A stretch of 64,000 nt of DNA from CAVRCT01 sp963719645 (lineage in GTDB: Bacteria > Pseudomonadota > Gammaproteobacteria > DSM-16500). Every line of letters begins with the position of its first letter. Within the stretch, counting starts at the first letter, position 1. The notes beneath the pieces are model-generated. The model did not search any database. It had not been told where the DNA came from and worked only from the letters and a program-made list of their open reading frames with translations. Location: NCBI GenBank assembly GCA_963719645.1, contig CAVRCT010000005.1:124001-188000 (forward strand). Reading direction: 5' to 3'. Both the position numbers and the translations under genes were made by a program. This document shows positions 25,883 through 34,766 of the stretch, in pieces.

Positions 25883-27295
25883 ATGAAAACAAAGACCAAA
25901 AGCTTAGCGCCTCATTTGAAATACCATGTTATTAAAGATCCTGTGCATGGCACGATGCAATTTACGACGACCGAAGATAATTGGATCAAGCCCTTCATTG
26001 ACAGCCCGCTTTTTCAACGGTTACGGCATATCAAACAATTGGGCATGGGCGATTACATTTTTCCCGGCGCCGTTCATACGCGTTTTAATCATTGTCTTGG
26101 CTGCTGCTATGTCGCCAGTCAGATCGCTAACAAAATTGGCTTGCCAGAGCAAGAAAAGCAATTAGTCATGGTGGCAGGCTTGCTGCATGACATTGGTCAT
26201 GGTCCTTTTTCGCATACATTTGAAGACGTGTTCTATCAAAAACTCATCCGCCACGAAGCGTGGACACCGTTTTTTCTAAGCGGTTTTCGCACTGAAGAAT
26301 TTTTCAAACACTATCATCAGCGCAACCCTAAGCACCCTTTGACCGAAGAAACTTTTTTGCAGATTGAAAAAATGATTATGCATAAATCTGCGCAAAAGCA
26401 ATTGTTAGCGGACATTGTCTCCTCCCAGCTGGACGCCGATCGATTGGATTACCTATTACGCGACAGTCACTTTTGTGGCGTGACGTATGGCGAATTTGAT
26501 TTTCGCTGGATGCTGCACTCTCTCTTAGTCATCGACACCCCTTATGGCGAACGATTAGGCATTTCGCACAAGGGCATTGGTGTCATTGAACATTATTTAA
26601 TGGCGCGACGTTTAATGATGCGCAATATTTATCATCATCAAAAGAAATTAGCGATTGAATATTTTCTGGTGCAATTACTCGCGAGTGTGGCAGAAAGCTT
26701 GGAATCCTATTCCGCGTATCGCGATATCAAAGCCACTCGGCTCGGCAAGTTTTTATTGGCAGTGAATCAATTCAATCAAGCGGCCAGCCGCAATCCTGAT
26801 CATGAACCCTTAAAACAGCAATTTTTGCAGGATAATTTTGCGGATTATAAAGAGCTTTGCGATTATGATGTCTTTGCTCTGATCAAATTGTTAGCTCACA
26901 GCAATAATGCGCATCCTGCCGCACAAATTGCCACTCGCCTGCATGATCGACAAATGCCTAAAACCGTGCGCTTTAATCCGCTTTGTTTGGCTGACGTTGA
27001 AGCCTTAATCCAGGATTTTAAGCACACACATCGAGCCACTATTCAATCTTGGCAAATAGACATTATCAAAACGCCTCATCAATCGTATTTTGTTGACAAT
27101 GATCCCATCTTAGTCATTGATGAACAGGGCTTAATCATGCCGCTGAATGAAATGTCTTTCATGATTAATGCGATTTCGGATAAATCAGAGCATACCGCGT
27201 TTGTTTGTATTGATAGTGTGATTGCGGATGAAAGCGCGGTAGTGCAGTTGGTGAAAAAACTGAAAGAGATATCGATGAAAAGGCTGCCAGCTTGA
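25883..27295 (+). CDS. HD-domain phosphohydrolase (dGTPase/SAMHD1-like)
   Basis: 470 residues. Metal-dependent HD superfamily: H70 in VHTRFNHCLG, H102-D103 in GLLHDIGHGPFSHTFE, and the distal Asp in SSQLDADRLDYLLRDS. This arrangement is that of the YdhJ/SAMHD1-type proteins, which hydrolyse deoxynucleoside triphosphates; the substrate of this one is unknown. The C-terminal region after about 300 is the usual helical extension with a small alpha/beta end. The last two codons and stop (CCA GCT TGA) overlap the beginning of an inverted repeat, so the C-terminus may have been altered by insertion. Divergent from parB. Confidence 0.85.
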   Translation: MKTKTKSLAPHLKYHVIKDPVHGTMQFTTTEDNWIKPFIDSPLFQRLRHIKQLGMGDYIFPGAVHTRFNHCLGCCYVASQIANKIGLPEQEKQLVMVAGLLHDIGHGPFSHTFEDVFYQKLIRHEAWTPFFLSGFRTEEFFKHYHQRNPKHPLTEETFLQIEKMIMHKSAQKQLLADIVSSQLDADRLDYLLRDSHFCGVTYGEFDFRWMLHSLLVIDTPYGERLGISHKGIGVIEHYLMARRLMMRNIYHHQKKLAIEYFLVQLLASVAESLESYSAYRDIKATRLGKFLLAVNQFNQAASRNPDHEPLKQQFLQDNFADYKELCDYDVFALIKLLAHSNNAHPAAQIATRLHDRQMPKTVRFNPLCLADVEALIQDFKHTHRATIQSWQIDIIKTPHQSYFVDNDPILVIDEQGLIMPLNEMSFMINAISDKSEHTAFVCIDSVIADESAVVQLVKKLKEISMKRLPA

Positions 27296-27462
27296 GTGCT
27301 TAAGGAGGGGCTGTCATCCTGAGTGCTCTTCGCTCCGAAGGATCTCCCTATATAGTAGAGAACTGCTTAGAAAAATCTTTTGCTGAGCCTCAGAAATTTG
27401 CGGGAGATCCTTCGGAGCGAAAAGCGCTCAGGATGACAGCCCCTCCTTAAGCACTCAAGCTG
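27289..27462. repeat. Family E inverted repeat after the HD gene
   Basis: Arms of about 35 bases, including a perfect match GAGTGCTTAAGGAGGGGCTG... at 27294-27323 with its complement at 27428-27457, extended by AGCTT/AAGCT. Inner second arms GGATCTCCC/GGGAGATCC complete a long hairpin. Truncated extra half copies follow at 27461-27500, and remnants occur near 44765-44820. Nothing else lies between the HD gene and glmU. Confidence 0.85.
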
Positions 27463-27576
27463 ACAGCCCCTCCTTAAGCGCTCAGGATGACAGCTCATGC
27501 CAACCCTTCCTTCAGCGGTATACTTTCTGCCCCAAACCCTTTACAATTCGCCATTTGCTGCAAATTGAGGTTGCAA

Positions 27577-28953
27577 ATGGCAGAGAGCATTGTGATTCTT
27601 GCCGCAGGGCTTGGCAAACGCATGCATTCGCAATTACCAAAAGTATTGCATCGCATTGCGGGTAAAACTCTTTTAGAGCATGTCGTTGATACCAGTTTAA
27701 AACTAAATCATTCAAAACCGCCTATCATCGTGTATGGTCATCAAGGGGATGTCGTTCGGCACACCTTGGCGCATTTAAATGCCGAATGGGTCGAACAATC
27801 TGAACAATTAGGCACGGCTCACGCGTTACAACAAACGTTGCCCCGCCTGCCAACCGATCAGCGCGTTCTAGTTCTCTATGGCGATGTGCCATTAATTTCA
27901 CTTGCGACATTAACCCATTTTATCCAAACCACACCGGCTGATGCATTGGGTATTGTCACTGCACACCTTGCAAATCCGCATGGCTTTGGCCGAATGATTC
28001 GCGATGCAGAAAATCGCATCCTTCGCATCGTTGAAGAAAAAGATGCGACCGATGCCGAACGTCAGATCACTGAAATTAATTCCGGTATTTATTTGATACC
28101 TTCCCACGCGCTGCATACTTGGCTGCCCGCCATCCAAAATCAAAATGCGCAAAAAGAATTTTATCTCACTGACATTGTTGCCATGGCGGTGCGCGATCAG
28201 GTGACCATTCACAGTGTGCAACCGCTGCAGAATGAAGAAATATTAGGTGTCAATGACCGCGTCCAACTCGCTAACTTAGAACGTTTCTATCAACGAAACA
28301 TCGCAGAAAAATTAATGCGTCAAGGTGTCACACTCCTCGACCCCGCACGCCTTGATGTACGCGGTGAAGTATCCATCGGCCAAGATGTCATCATTGATGT
28401 GAATGTCATCTTAGAAGGGCACGTCAAAATCGGCCACGGCTGCATCATTGGCCCTAACACTATTTTGCGCAATACTGTCTTGGGTAACCACGTCGAAATC
28501 AAAGCAAATTCGATGTTAGATGGCGCCGAAGTGGCTGATCAATGCTATATCGGTCCCTTTGCCCGCTTACGACCCGGTGCTGTATTAGCGTCGGATGTGC
28601 ACATTGGTAATTTCGTTGAAATTAAAAATAGCCGCTTAGGTTCGAACACAAAAGCCAATCATTTAAGTTATGTCGGCGACAGCGACGTCGGCAGCAAAGT
28701 TAATATTGGTGCAGGCACGATTACGTGTAATTACGATGGCGTCAACAAACACAAAACCACGATCGGCGATGACGTGCTGGTAGGTTCCAACACTTCATTG
28801 ATTGCGCCGGTCACCTTGCATGATGGCGCAACCATTGGCGCAGGATCCATCATTTCGCGTGATGCGCCAGCGCATCAACTCACCGTCTGTCGTGTTCCGC
28901 AGCGCAGTCTTGCCAATTGGCAACGCCCTAAAAAGAAAGAGCGAGCAACTTAA
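27577..28953 (+). CDS. glmU: Bifunctional UDP-GlcNAc pyrophosphorylase / GlcN-1-P acetyltransferase
   Basis: 458 residues from the ATG at 27577 (a longer frame upstream is repeat-derived). The N-terminal uridyltransferase domain has LAAGLGKRMHSQLPKVLHRI (about 8-27) and GTAHALQQ; the C-terminal left-handed beta-helix acetyltransferase carries hexapeptide repeats and RLRPGAVLASDVHIGNFVEI, plus NYDGVNKHKT. It supplies UDP-GlcNAc for peptidoglycan and lipopolysaccharide. It is followed 21 bases later by glmS, the conserved glmUS pair. Confidence 0.97.
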   Translation: MAESIVILAAGLGKRMHSQLPKVLHRIAGKTLLEHVVDTSLKLNHSKPPIIVYGHQGDVVRHTLAHLNAEWVEQSEQLGTAHALQQTLPRLPTDQRVLVLYGDVPLISLATLTHFIQTTPADALGIVTAHLANPHGFGRMIRDAENRILRIVEEKDATDAERQITEINSGIYLIPSHALHTWLPAIQNQNAQKEFYLTDIVAMAVRDQVTIHSVQPLQNEEILGVNDRVQLANLERFYQRNIAEKLMRQGVTLLDPARLDVRGEVSIGQDVIIDVNVILEGHVKIGHGCIIGPNTILRNTVLGNHVEIKANSMLDGAEVADQCYIGPFARLRPGAVLASDVHIGNFVEIKNSRLGSNTKANHLSYVGDSDVGSKVNIGAGTITCNYDGVNKHKTTIGDDVLVGSNTSLIAPVTLHDGATIGAGSIISRDAPAHQLTVCRVPQRSLANWQRPKKKERAT

Positions 28954-28974
28954 TTTATTAAGAGGATTTTTATT

Positions 28975-30810
28975 ATGTGTGGAATTGTCGGCTCCGTTTC
29001 TGAAAGAAATATCGAGCAAATTCTAATTGAAGGATTAAAACGGTTGGAATACCGCGGTTACGACTCCGCAGGCTTGGCGGTGCTCAATGCGCATCAAAAA
29101 TTAGATCGCTTGCGCACGCAAGGCAAAGTCATGCAACTGGAAAATGCCTTAGGTGAAACTGGTTTGCGTGGCACAACCGGCATTGCACACACACGCTGGG
29201 CAACCCATGGCGTTCCGGCGGAACACAATGCGCATCCTTTAACATCACACAATGAATTTGCTCTCGTTCACAACGGTATCATTGAAAATCATGAAAAACT
29301 GCGTGCGAAATTGCTAGCAGAAGGATATGAATTTACATCCGAGACGGATTCCGAAACAGTCGTCCACCTTTTGCATTTTCATTTTCAAAAAACGCGTGAC
29401 GTCTTAAAAGCCACTCAAAAAACCGTTGCGGAGTTAGAAGGTGCTTATGCATTAGGTATTCTCTCTTCGCATAAACCAGGACATTTGATTGCCGTTCGGC
29501 ATGGCAGCCCCCTCGTCATTGGCAAAGGCATCGGCGAAAACTTTTTTGCCTCTGATCCTTTGGCATTATTATTTGTCACTAAACAATTTATGTATTTAGA
29601 AGATGGCGATCTGGCGGATATTTCTTGCAAGTCTATTGAAATCTATTCAGCAGACCATAAACGGGTAGAGCGTAAGTTAGTTAATTTAGATTTGAGCGCT
29701 GACACAGCGGATCGCGGGGAATATCGTCATTACATGTGTAAAGAGATTTTCGAGCAGCCCGATTCTATTTCTTCTATTCTGGAAGGGCGTCTGATTAAAA
29801 ACACCGTGTTAGAAACAGCCTTTGGTTTGTCTTCAAAAGAATTATTTAAGAAAGTACAACATATTCAAATGGTAGCCTGCGGTACGAGTTATCACGCGGC
29901 AATGGTTGCGCGGTATTGGATTGAAGCATTAGCAGGGATTCCCTGCTCAGTGGAAGTGGCCAGTGAATACCGTTATCGCAAAACGGTCGTGCCTGCGAAT
30001 AGCTTATTTCTAACCTTGTCTCAATCCGGTGAAACAGCCGATACCTTAGCTGCTCTGCGGCAAGCGAAAAAAATGGGATTTTTATCTTCACTCGCTATTT
30101 GTAATGTGCCTGAAAGTTCGTTAGTGCGTGAATCTGATTTACATTTTATGACACGCGCAGGCGCTGAAATTGGCGTGGCATCCACCAAAGCATTTACAAC
30201 GCAGCTGACCGCCTTATTGATGTTTACGATTGCATTAGGCCGTCAACACAATTTGGATCCATCTCTTGCCGATCGATTAGGGACTGAATTGCAACAATTA
30301 TCGCGCAAAGTGAAAGCCATTCTGGGTATCAATGAAACCATCGCACAAATTGCGCGAAAATTTATTGATAAACAACATGCATTATTTTTAGGTCGTGGCG
30401 CACTGTATCCGATTGCATTGGAAGGTGCATTGAAGTTGAAAGAAATTTCTTATATTCATGCTGAAGCGTATCCAGCCGGTGAATTAAAACATGGTCCGCT
30501 GGCTTTAGTTGATCGCAACATGCCCGTGATTGCCTTAGCGCCAAGTAATGAATTACTTGAAAAAATTAAATCGAATTTGCATGAAGTGAGAGCGCGTGGC
30601 GGCGAGTTATTTGTCTTTACTGACACTAAAATTGGATTAGAAGAAGTTGATAATGGTTTACATATTATTGAGATGCCGGAGTTGGATCCTATTCTCGCGC
30701 CGATTGGTTATACCATTCCAATGCAATTGCTGGCTTATCATGTGGCTGTCTTGAAAGGCACGGATGTGGATCAGCCTAGAAATTTGGCGAAGTCGGTGAC
30801 GGTGGAGTGA
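28975..30810 (+). CDS. glmS: Glutamine-fructose-6-phosphate aminotransferase
   Basis: 611 residues. First step of amino-sugar synthesis. The N-terminal glutaminase begins CGIVG with Cys at position 2 after Met removal, and has THTRWATHG-like AHTRWATHG. The two SIS domains contain CGTSYHA, SQSGETADTL, and the C-terminal LAKSVTVE ends as in E. coli (AKSVTVE). AAGAGGA lies eight bases before the ATG. No glmS riboswitch or obvious small-RNA site is visible in the 21-base gap. Confidence 0.98.
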   Translation: MCGIVGSVSERNIEQILIEGLKRLEYRGYDSAGLAVLNAHQKLDRLRTQGKVMQLENALGETGLRGTTGIAHTRWATHGVPAEHNAHPLTSHNEFALVHNGIIENHEKLRAKLLAEGYEFTSETDSETVVHLLHFHFQKTRDVLKATQKTVAELEGAYALGILSSHKPGHLIAVRHGSPLVIGKGIGENFFASDPLALLFVTKQFMYLEDGDLADISCKSIEIYSADHKRVERKLVNLDLSADTADRGEYRHYMCKEIFEQPDSISSILEGRLIKNTVLETAFGLSSKELFKKVQHIQMVACGTSYHAAMVARYWIEALAGIPCSVEVASEYRYRKTVVPANSLFLTLSQSGETADTLAALRQAKKMGFLSSLAICNVPESSLVRESDLHFMTRAGAEIGVASTKAFTTQLTALLMFTIALGRQHNLDPSLADRLGTELQQLSRKVKAILGINETIAQIARKFIDKQHALFLGRGALYPIALEGALKLKEISYIHAEAYPAGELKHGPLALVDRNMPVIALAPSNELLEKIKSNLHEVRARGGELFVFTDTKIGLEEVDNGLHIIEMPELDPILAPIGYTIPMQLLAYHVAVLKGTDVDQPRNLAKSVTVE

Positions 30811-30854
30811 GGGGGAAGATTATTATTTTTATATGCGTCACCCTTTGTTCAAAG

Positions 30855-31008
30855 GGCGTTGTTGCGTAATTCACGCACCGTCATTGCGAGGAGCGTTTTT
30901 CGCGACGAAGCAATCCAGCTTTTGATTCTATAAAAGTCTAAAACTGGATTGCTTCGTCGCGAAAAACGCTCCTCGCAATGACGGAAGTGGGAATTACGCA
31001 ACAACGCC
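30855..31008. mobile_element. Element B, copy 3
   Basis: Same palindrome as copies 1 and 2, with GCGACGAAGCAATCCAG arms; here the core has TTTCGCGACG rather than TTTTGCGACG. The flanks GTTCAAAG (30847-30854) and TTTTCAAAG (31009-31017) suggest an imperfect duplication of the family A arm. Confidence 0.8.
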
Positions 31009-31101
31009 TTTTCAAAGTGGGAGACCTTCTAAGCAGTTCTGCGTTTTAACAGTGAGAGCTGCTTAGAAGGTCTCCCACTTTGAAAAAGGGGGAACAAGGG
31101 G

Positions 31102-31338
31102 CAATGGCACTAGCTTAAGAACTGTCGTCCCGGAATTTACTGGCGCTTAATGAGCGCTTTTTGCGAATTTAGCGCCAGTTAATGTCCGGGATCCATTTTG
31201 CTTAAAGCATATAAGTTAAAAGCAAGAGGGCGATAAATTGAAGATGGATCCCGGACATTAAGTAGCTCTAAACGAGCAAAAGGCGCTCGTTAAGAGCTAC
31301 TAAATTCCGGGACGACAGTTCTTAAGCTAGTGCCATTG
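31102..31338. mobile_element. Element I, copy 2
   Basis: 237 bp, nearly identical to copy 1 and in the same orientation relative to the family A arm. GGAACAAGGGG flanks it on both sides (31091-31101 and 31339-31349), the same 11-bp duplication. Confidence 0.85.
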
Positions 31339-31421
31339 GGAACAAGGGGGATTTTTATAAAAACAACATTCATTCAACAAAAAGCACTCCCGGGTCAACA
31401 ACCTAGAATTGGAACACACCC

Positions 31422-33377
31422 ATGCACAGCCATCGGATCAGCGCTCTTACAAAAAATCTTCTCCTCATTCTTTTTTTATTCATCGCCGTTCTCCTGGCGG
31501 ATTATCCCATTTTAAAAAACGACATCTTATATCCCGAACAACCCACGATGTATCTCGTGAATCAAATGATTCATTCCATCTCGGATTTAATCAATGTGTA
31601 TTTACACCCTCAAGCCTTAGATGACGTGATTCCATTTTTTCGTCCCTCAGGCCATTTTTTACTTTATCAGTTAATCACTCCCATCATCGGCTGGCACAAC
31701 ACCCGCGCACTCATCGTGCTAAATTTATTTTTTCTGGCCTTGTCTGGCTTTGTCATGATTAAGTTGTATGGATTATTTTTCCCTGGCAAAAAAATCGGGG
31801 GATATTTAGCATTCGGTTTCTATCTCATGCATCCCGCATTGATACTGTCGCGCTTTCTCTTACTGCATTTTGAATTTTCCTACGTGTTTTTTCTCTTGTC
31901 GAGTTTGTATTGTTTCATTCTATTTTGTCAAAAAAATAAAATGACTCGCTCAATGCAACACATGGCCTGGCTCGTTGGCGCGTTGTGTTTGTATTTCATT
32001 GCCATCACCTTCAAAGAAGTGGCCATTATGCTTGGCCCTGTCATGTTGGTGTATTTTGTCATTCATTTTTATCACGATATCTTCCACAAAGACGCTTTTA
32101 AAGTTATGGCATTGTTATCTGCTGCTACCGTCGCATTTGCCATTTATCTCACCTTACCTTGGCCGATGCTGGCGCATCCACAACAACAAACCGTGTTAGG
32201 CAATTGGTCGGATAAAATAATATTGCTTAATCAATTTTTAAATGATGTGACGGGCATGCGTCTGAATTGGCTGACGCAAACCGAAATACCTTACCTCAAT
32301 GGCAGTGTTTGGCGACATATCATTTTCCCGCCTGCGGCATTGATTATCACTAGTTTATTTTTATTGATTGGTTTATCCCATGCAGGTTGGATGTTCATCC
32401 GTCCTCAGAATAAAACCACTCAACAATCCATTTTTTTTCTTTTTGTAACAATTGTTTTATTTCTAGTGATTCCCTGTCTCTGGACCACGGGATTTCCTTG
32501 GCATTGGAATCTCAGTATTTTATTTCTGAGTTTTATACTCGGCTTCGGTATTGAAACGGCGCTCGAAAAAATTCGCTGGCACGCTCGGTTAGCGCCTTAT
32601 GTCGCCGCTCTGTTATTTTGCGTTCTCTTAGGCACGGCTGCTGATGTTAATGCAATTAATATCAACGAAATATTGCATGCCTATCCCATCATGAATGTCA
32701 CGCGCGAAGCCGTTTTTCATCCGCCCGCCATTCAACAGCAATTAACCGCTGAGAGCGTCATTGTAATCGCAACCGGTACGCAATCCGATTACGACTTGGG
32801 CAATTCACATTTTAATTTTTTGGCGTCTGGCACTACTTTTCAAGATGTTAATCCGACCTTTGCTTGGCCTTATCGACGGTTTGATGATTGGCGTTACAAT
32901 GGCACGTTATTTAAATGGGCTTACCTCATGCCGAATTTGCATGAAGAATTATTCCCTTTTTCCCTCGCTAAAATGCAACAAGTGCCGGGTTTGGAAATTT
33001 ATCAATGGTTAGAAAATTACAATCATATTTTTTGTTTCACCGTGGATGATCATTGGCACAATGTGACTGAGTTATTTCGCAAAAATTTATTGCGTGAGAA
33101 ACAACGGCGGCATTTGGTTTTTTATTCTTACGACATTCACTATGCGCAAAAGATTGCGGGGCATGTGATGTACAGTAAAAAAATCCCATTTCCTGATGCG
33201 CGATTTTGTCGATATGAATGTGATCAAGACATTACTTGCAAAGGGTTTCTCTATGTCAGTGATACGAGCACCCGCAAGCCTTGGATCAGTTGCGATTTTT
33301 TCAATTCGATAACGCCTGGGGCGGGAAACTTTTGTTCTTTATGTCAGAGTTTTGTGAAAGGATCTAGCCTTAGTTGA
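31422..33377 (+). CDS. Polytopic membrane protein, GT-C glycosyltransferase-like
   Basis: 651 residues with about ten membrane helices between residues 10 and 415 (LLLILFLFIAVLLADYPIL, ALIVLNLFFLALSGFVMIKL, and others). The loop after helix 1 has DDVIPFFRPSGHFLLYQL, resembling the acidic first loop and R-P-x-G of GT-C enzymes that use polyprenyl-phosphate sugars. The soluble C-terminal third (about 440-651) ends in a Cys-rich region with the pattern FCRYECDQDITCKGFLYVSD then further Cys pairs, reminiscent of PAN/Apple modules. No confirmed catalytic residues; the sugar and acceptor are unknown. It stands alone between repeats and convergent pyrD. Confidence 0.6.
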   Translation: MHSHRISALTKNLLLILFLFIAVLLADYPILKNDILYPEQPTMYLVNQMIHSISDLINVYLHPQALDDVIPFFRPSGHFLLYQLITPIIGWHNTRALIVLNLFFLALSGFVMIKLYGLFFPGKKIGGYLAFGFYLMHPALILSRFLLLHFEFSYVFFLLSSLYCFILFCQKNKMTRSMQHMAWLVGALCLYFIAITFKEVAIMLGPVMLVYFVIHFYHDIFHKDAFKVMALLSAATVAFAIYLTLPWPMLAHPQQQTVLGNWSDKIILLNQFLNDVTGMRLNWLTQTEIPYLNGSVWRHIIFPPAALIITSLFLLIGLSHAGWMFIRPQNKTTQQSIFFLFVTIVLFLVIPCLWTTGFPWHWNLSILFLSFILGFGIETALEKIRWHARLAPYVAALLFCVLLGTAADVNAININEILHAYPIMNVTREAVFHPPAIQQQLTAESVIVIATGTQSDYDLGNSHFNFLASGTTFQDVNPTFAWPYRRFDDWRYNGTLFKWAYLMPNLHEELFPFSLAKMQQVPGLEIYQWLENYNHIFCFTVDDHWHNVTELFRKNLLREKQRRHLVFYSYDIHYAQKIAGHVMYSKKIPFPDARFCRYECDQDITCKGFLYVSDTSTRKPWISCDFFNSITPGAGNFCSLCQSFVKGSSLS

Positions 33378-33389
33378 GCGGTATAAAAC

Positions 33390-34388
33390 TTAAAACACCA
33401 CTTCTCGAATCAATTCCGGTCCCGCAAAAATCAAACCCGAATAAATCTGAATTAAACGTGCGCCCGCCGCTAATTTTGCAAGTGCATCTTCCTTCGAAAA
33501 AATTCCCCCGCACGCGATAATGGGAATGTCATCGCGCAATATCATATGCAATTGTCTGACAATGTCAGTGGAAGAGTGCAGCAATGGGCGACCGCTCAAC
33601 CCACCGGATTCGCTCGCATAAATCGATTGCTCGACACCGGCGCGACTGAGCGTAGTATTCGTTGCAATGACACCATCTATTTTTTCTTGCAAAAATATCT
33701 CGGCCATTTCACCGACTTGTTCAGGTGATAAATCAGGGGCAATTTTCACGACCAACGGCACATATTTTTTTTGGGATTGTTGAAACGCTCTCTGTTCGTT
33801 TTTCAAAACAGATAGTAAAGATTTCAACTTATCACTTTCTTGTAACTCACGCAGCCCTTGTGTATTCGGCGATGAAATATTGATTGTGACATAACTTGCA
33901 AACGGCGCTACTCGACGGAAACCCAACAAATAATCATCCGTGGCTTGTTCATTCGGTGTTTGTTTATTTTTGCCAATGTTGATCCCTAACACACCGGTGT
34001 ATTTTGTCTTCTGCAATCGTTCGACTAAATAATCCAAGCCTTTGTTATTAAAACCCATCCGATTGATAATAGCTTCTTGCTCGGTTAAGCGAAACAAACG
34101 CGGTTTATCATTACCCTGTTGTGGTTTTGGGGTGATGGTTCCGACTTCAATAAAACCAAATCCTAACGCAGCGAGTGCATCGATGTAATCCCCGTTTTTA
34201 TCTAAGCCTGCGGCTAAGCCAACAGGATTAGGGAAAGTCAGCCCCATAACTTGATGAGGTGATTTTGCGGGTGGAAAATGGGGTAAGAGATGACAACGAT
34301 GCAAGAGACGCAACGATTTGAGTGTCACCTGATGCGATACTTCGGGATCTAAGCGAAATAAAAATTTTTTTGCTAGAGAATAAAACAT
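33390..34388 (-). CDS. pyrD: Dihydroorotate dehydrogenase (quinone, class 2)
   Basis: 332 residues. Oxidises dihydroorotate at the inner membrane, passing electrons to quinone, in pyrimidine synthesis. The N-terminal amphipathic helix pair typical of class 2 (MFYSLAKKFLFRLDPEVSHQ), FMN-binding NPVGLAAGLDKNG, NRMGFNNKG, the catalytic serine in NISSPNTQGLR (about S173), and the C-terminal IACGGIFSKEDALAKLAAGA are present. It ends 12 bases from the convergent membrane protein gene. Confidence 0.96.
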   Translation of the reverse strand: MFYSLAKKFLFRLDPEVSHQVTLKSLRLLHRCHLLPHFPPAKSPHQVMGLTFPNPVGLAAGLDKNGDYIDALAALGFGFIEVGTITPKPQQGNDKPRLFRLTEQEAIINRMGFNNKGLDYLVERLQKTKYTGVLGINIGKNKQTPNEQATDDYLLGFRRVAPFASYVTINISSPNTQGLRELQESDKLKSLLSVLKNEQRAFQQSQKKYVPLVVKIAPDLSPEQVGEMAEIFLQEKIDGVIATNTTLSRAGVEQSIYASESGGLSGRPLLHSSTDIVRQLHMILRDDIPIIACGGIFSKEDALAKLAAGARLIQIYSGLIFAGPELIREVVF

Positions 34389-34443
34389 GTTAGCTGCCTT
34401 TTTGAAGAGGAATTTTTTTATAAAATTCTTTTTTATAAACTCC

Positions 34444-34660
34444 GCCCATGCGTCGTCCTGAAAAATCTTACGCCAAAATCATTTGACCGCAGTTATTGCA
34501 GTAGCGCGTAAGATTTATTCAGGATCCGCGAACGAAGAACTCTTTCCTGAATTTATATGGATCGATGATACTCAAGTGGATCCTGAATAAATATTCCGTG
34601 CGAGTACCCTCGCTACGGTTAAAATACGTTGACGTCATATTTTTCAGGACGACGCATGGG
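34444..34660. repeat. Family F imperfect inverted repeat
   Basis: The terminal arms CCCATGCGTCGTCCTGAAAA and the complement (34638-34660) match over 22-23 bases. Inside, short repeats ATTTATTCAGGATCC and GGATCCTGAATAAAT form a second, inner pair. About 217 bp, no ORF, one copy in this window. Together with family A fragment A5, it fills the gap 34389-34766. Confidence 0.7.
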
Positions 34661-34686
34661 TGGAATTTGCGTCGATCCGTCAGCCC

Positions 34687-34731
34687 TTGCTCCCCCTTTG
34701 AAAAAGGGGGGAACAAGGGGGATTTGTCTAA
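34687..34731. repeat. Family A fragment, copy A5
   Basis: Only the right arm is present: CCCCCTTTGAAAAAGG followed by GGAACAAGGGGGATTTGT. The left arm and centre are missing, presumably by deletion next to the family F element. Confidence 0.75.
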
Positions 34732-34766
34732 ATTAATTTATCACCACCCGTTATAAACAATACCCA

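Larger units (their letters stand above)
30831..31359. repeat. Family A copy A4, doubly interrupted (elements B and I)
   Basis: A damaged left end (ATATGCGTCACCC) and an intact inner pair of arms AGACCTTCTAAGCAG / CTGCTTAGAAGGTCT around 31021-31068. Element B copy 3 is inserted in the left arm and element I copy 2 in the right arm. This fills the gap between glmS and the next gene (30811-31421); no coding capacity seen. Confidence 0.85.
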
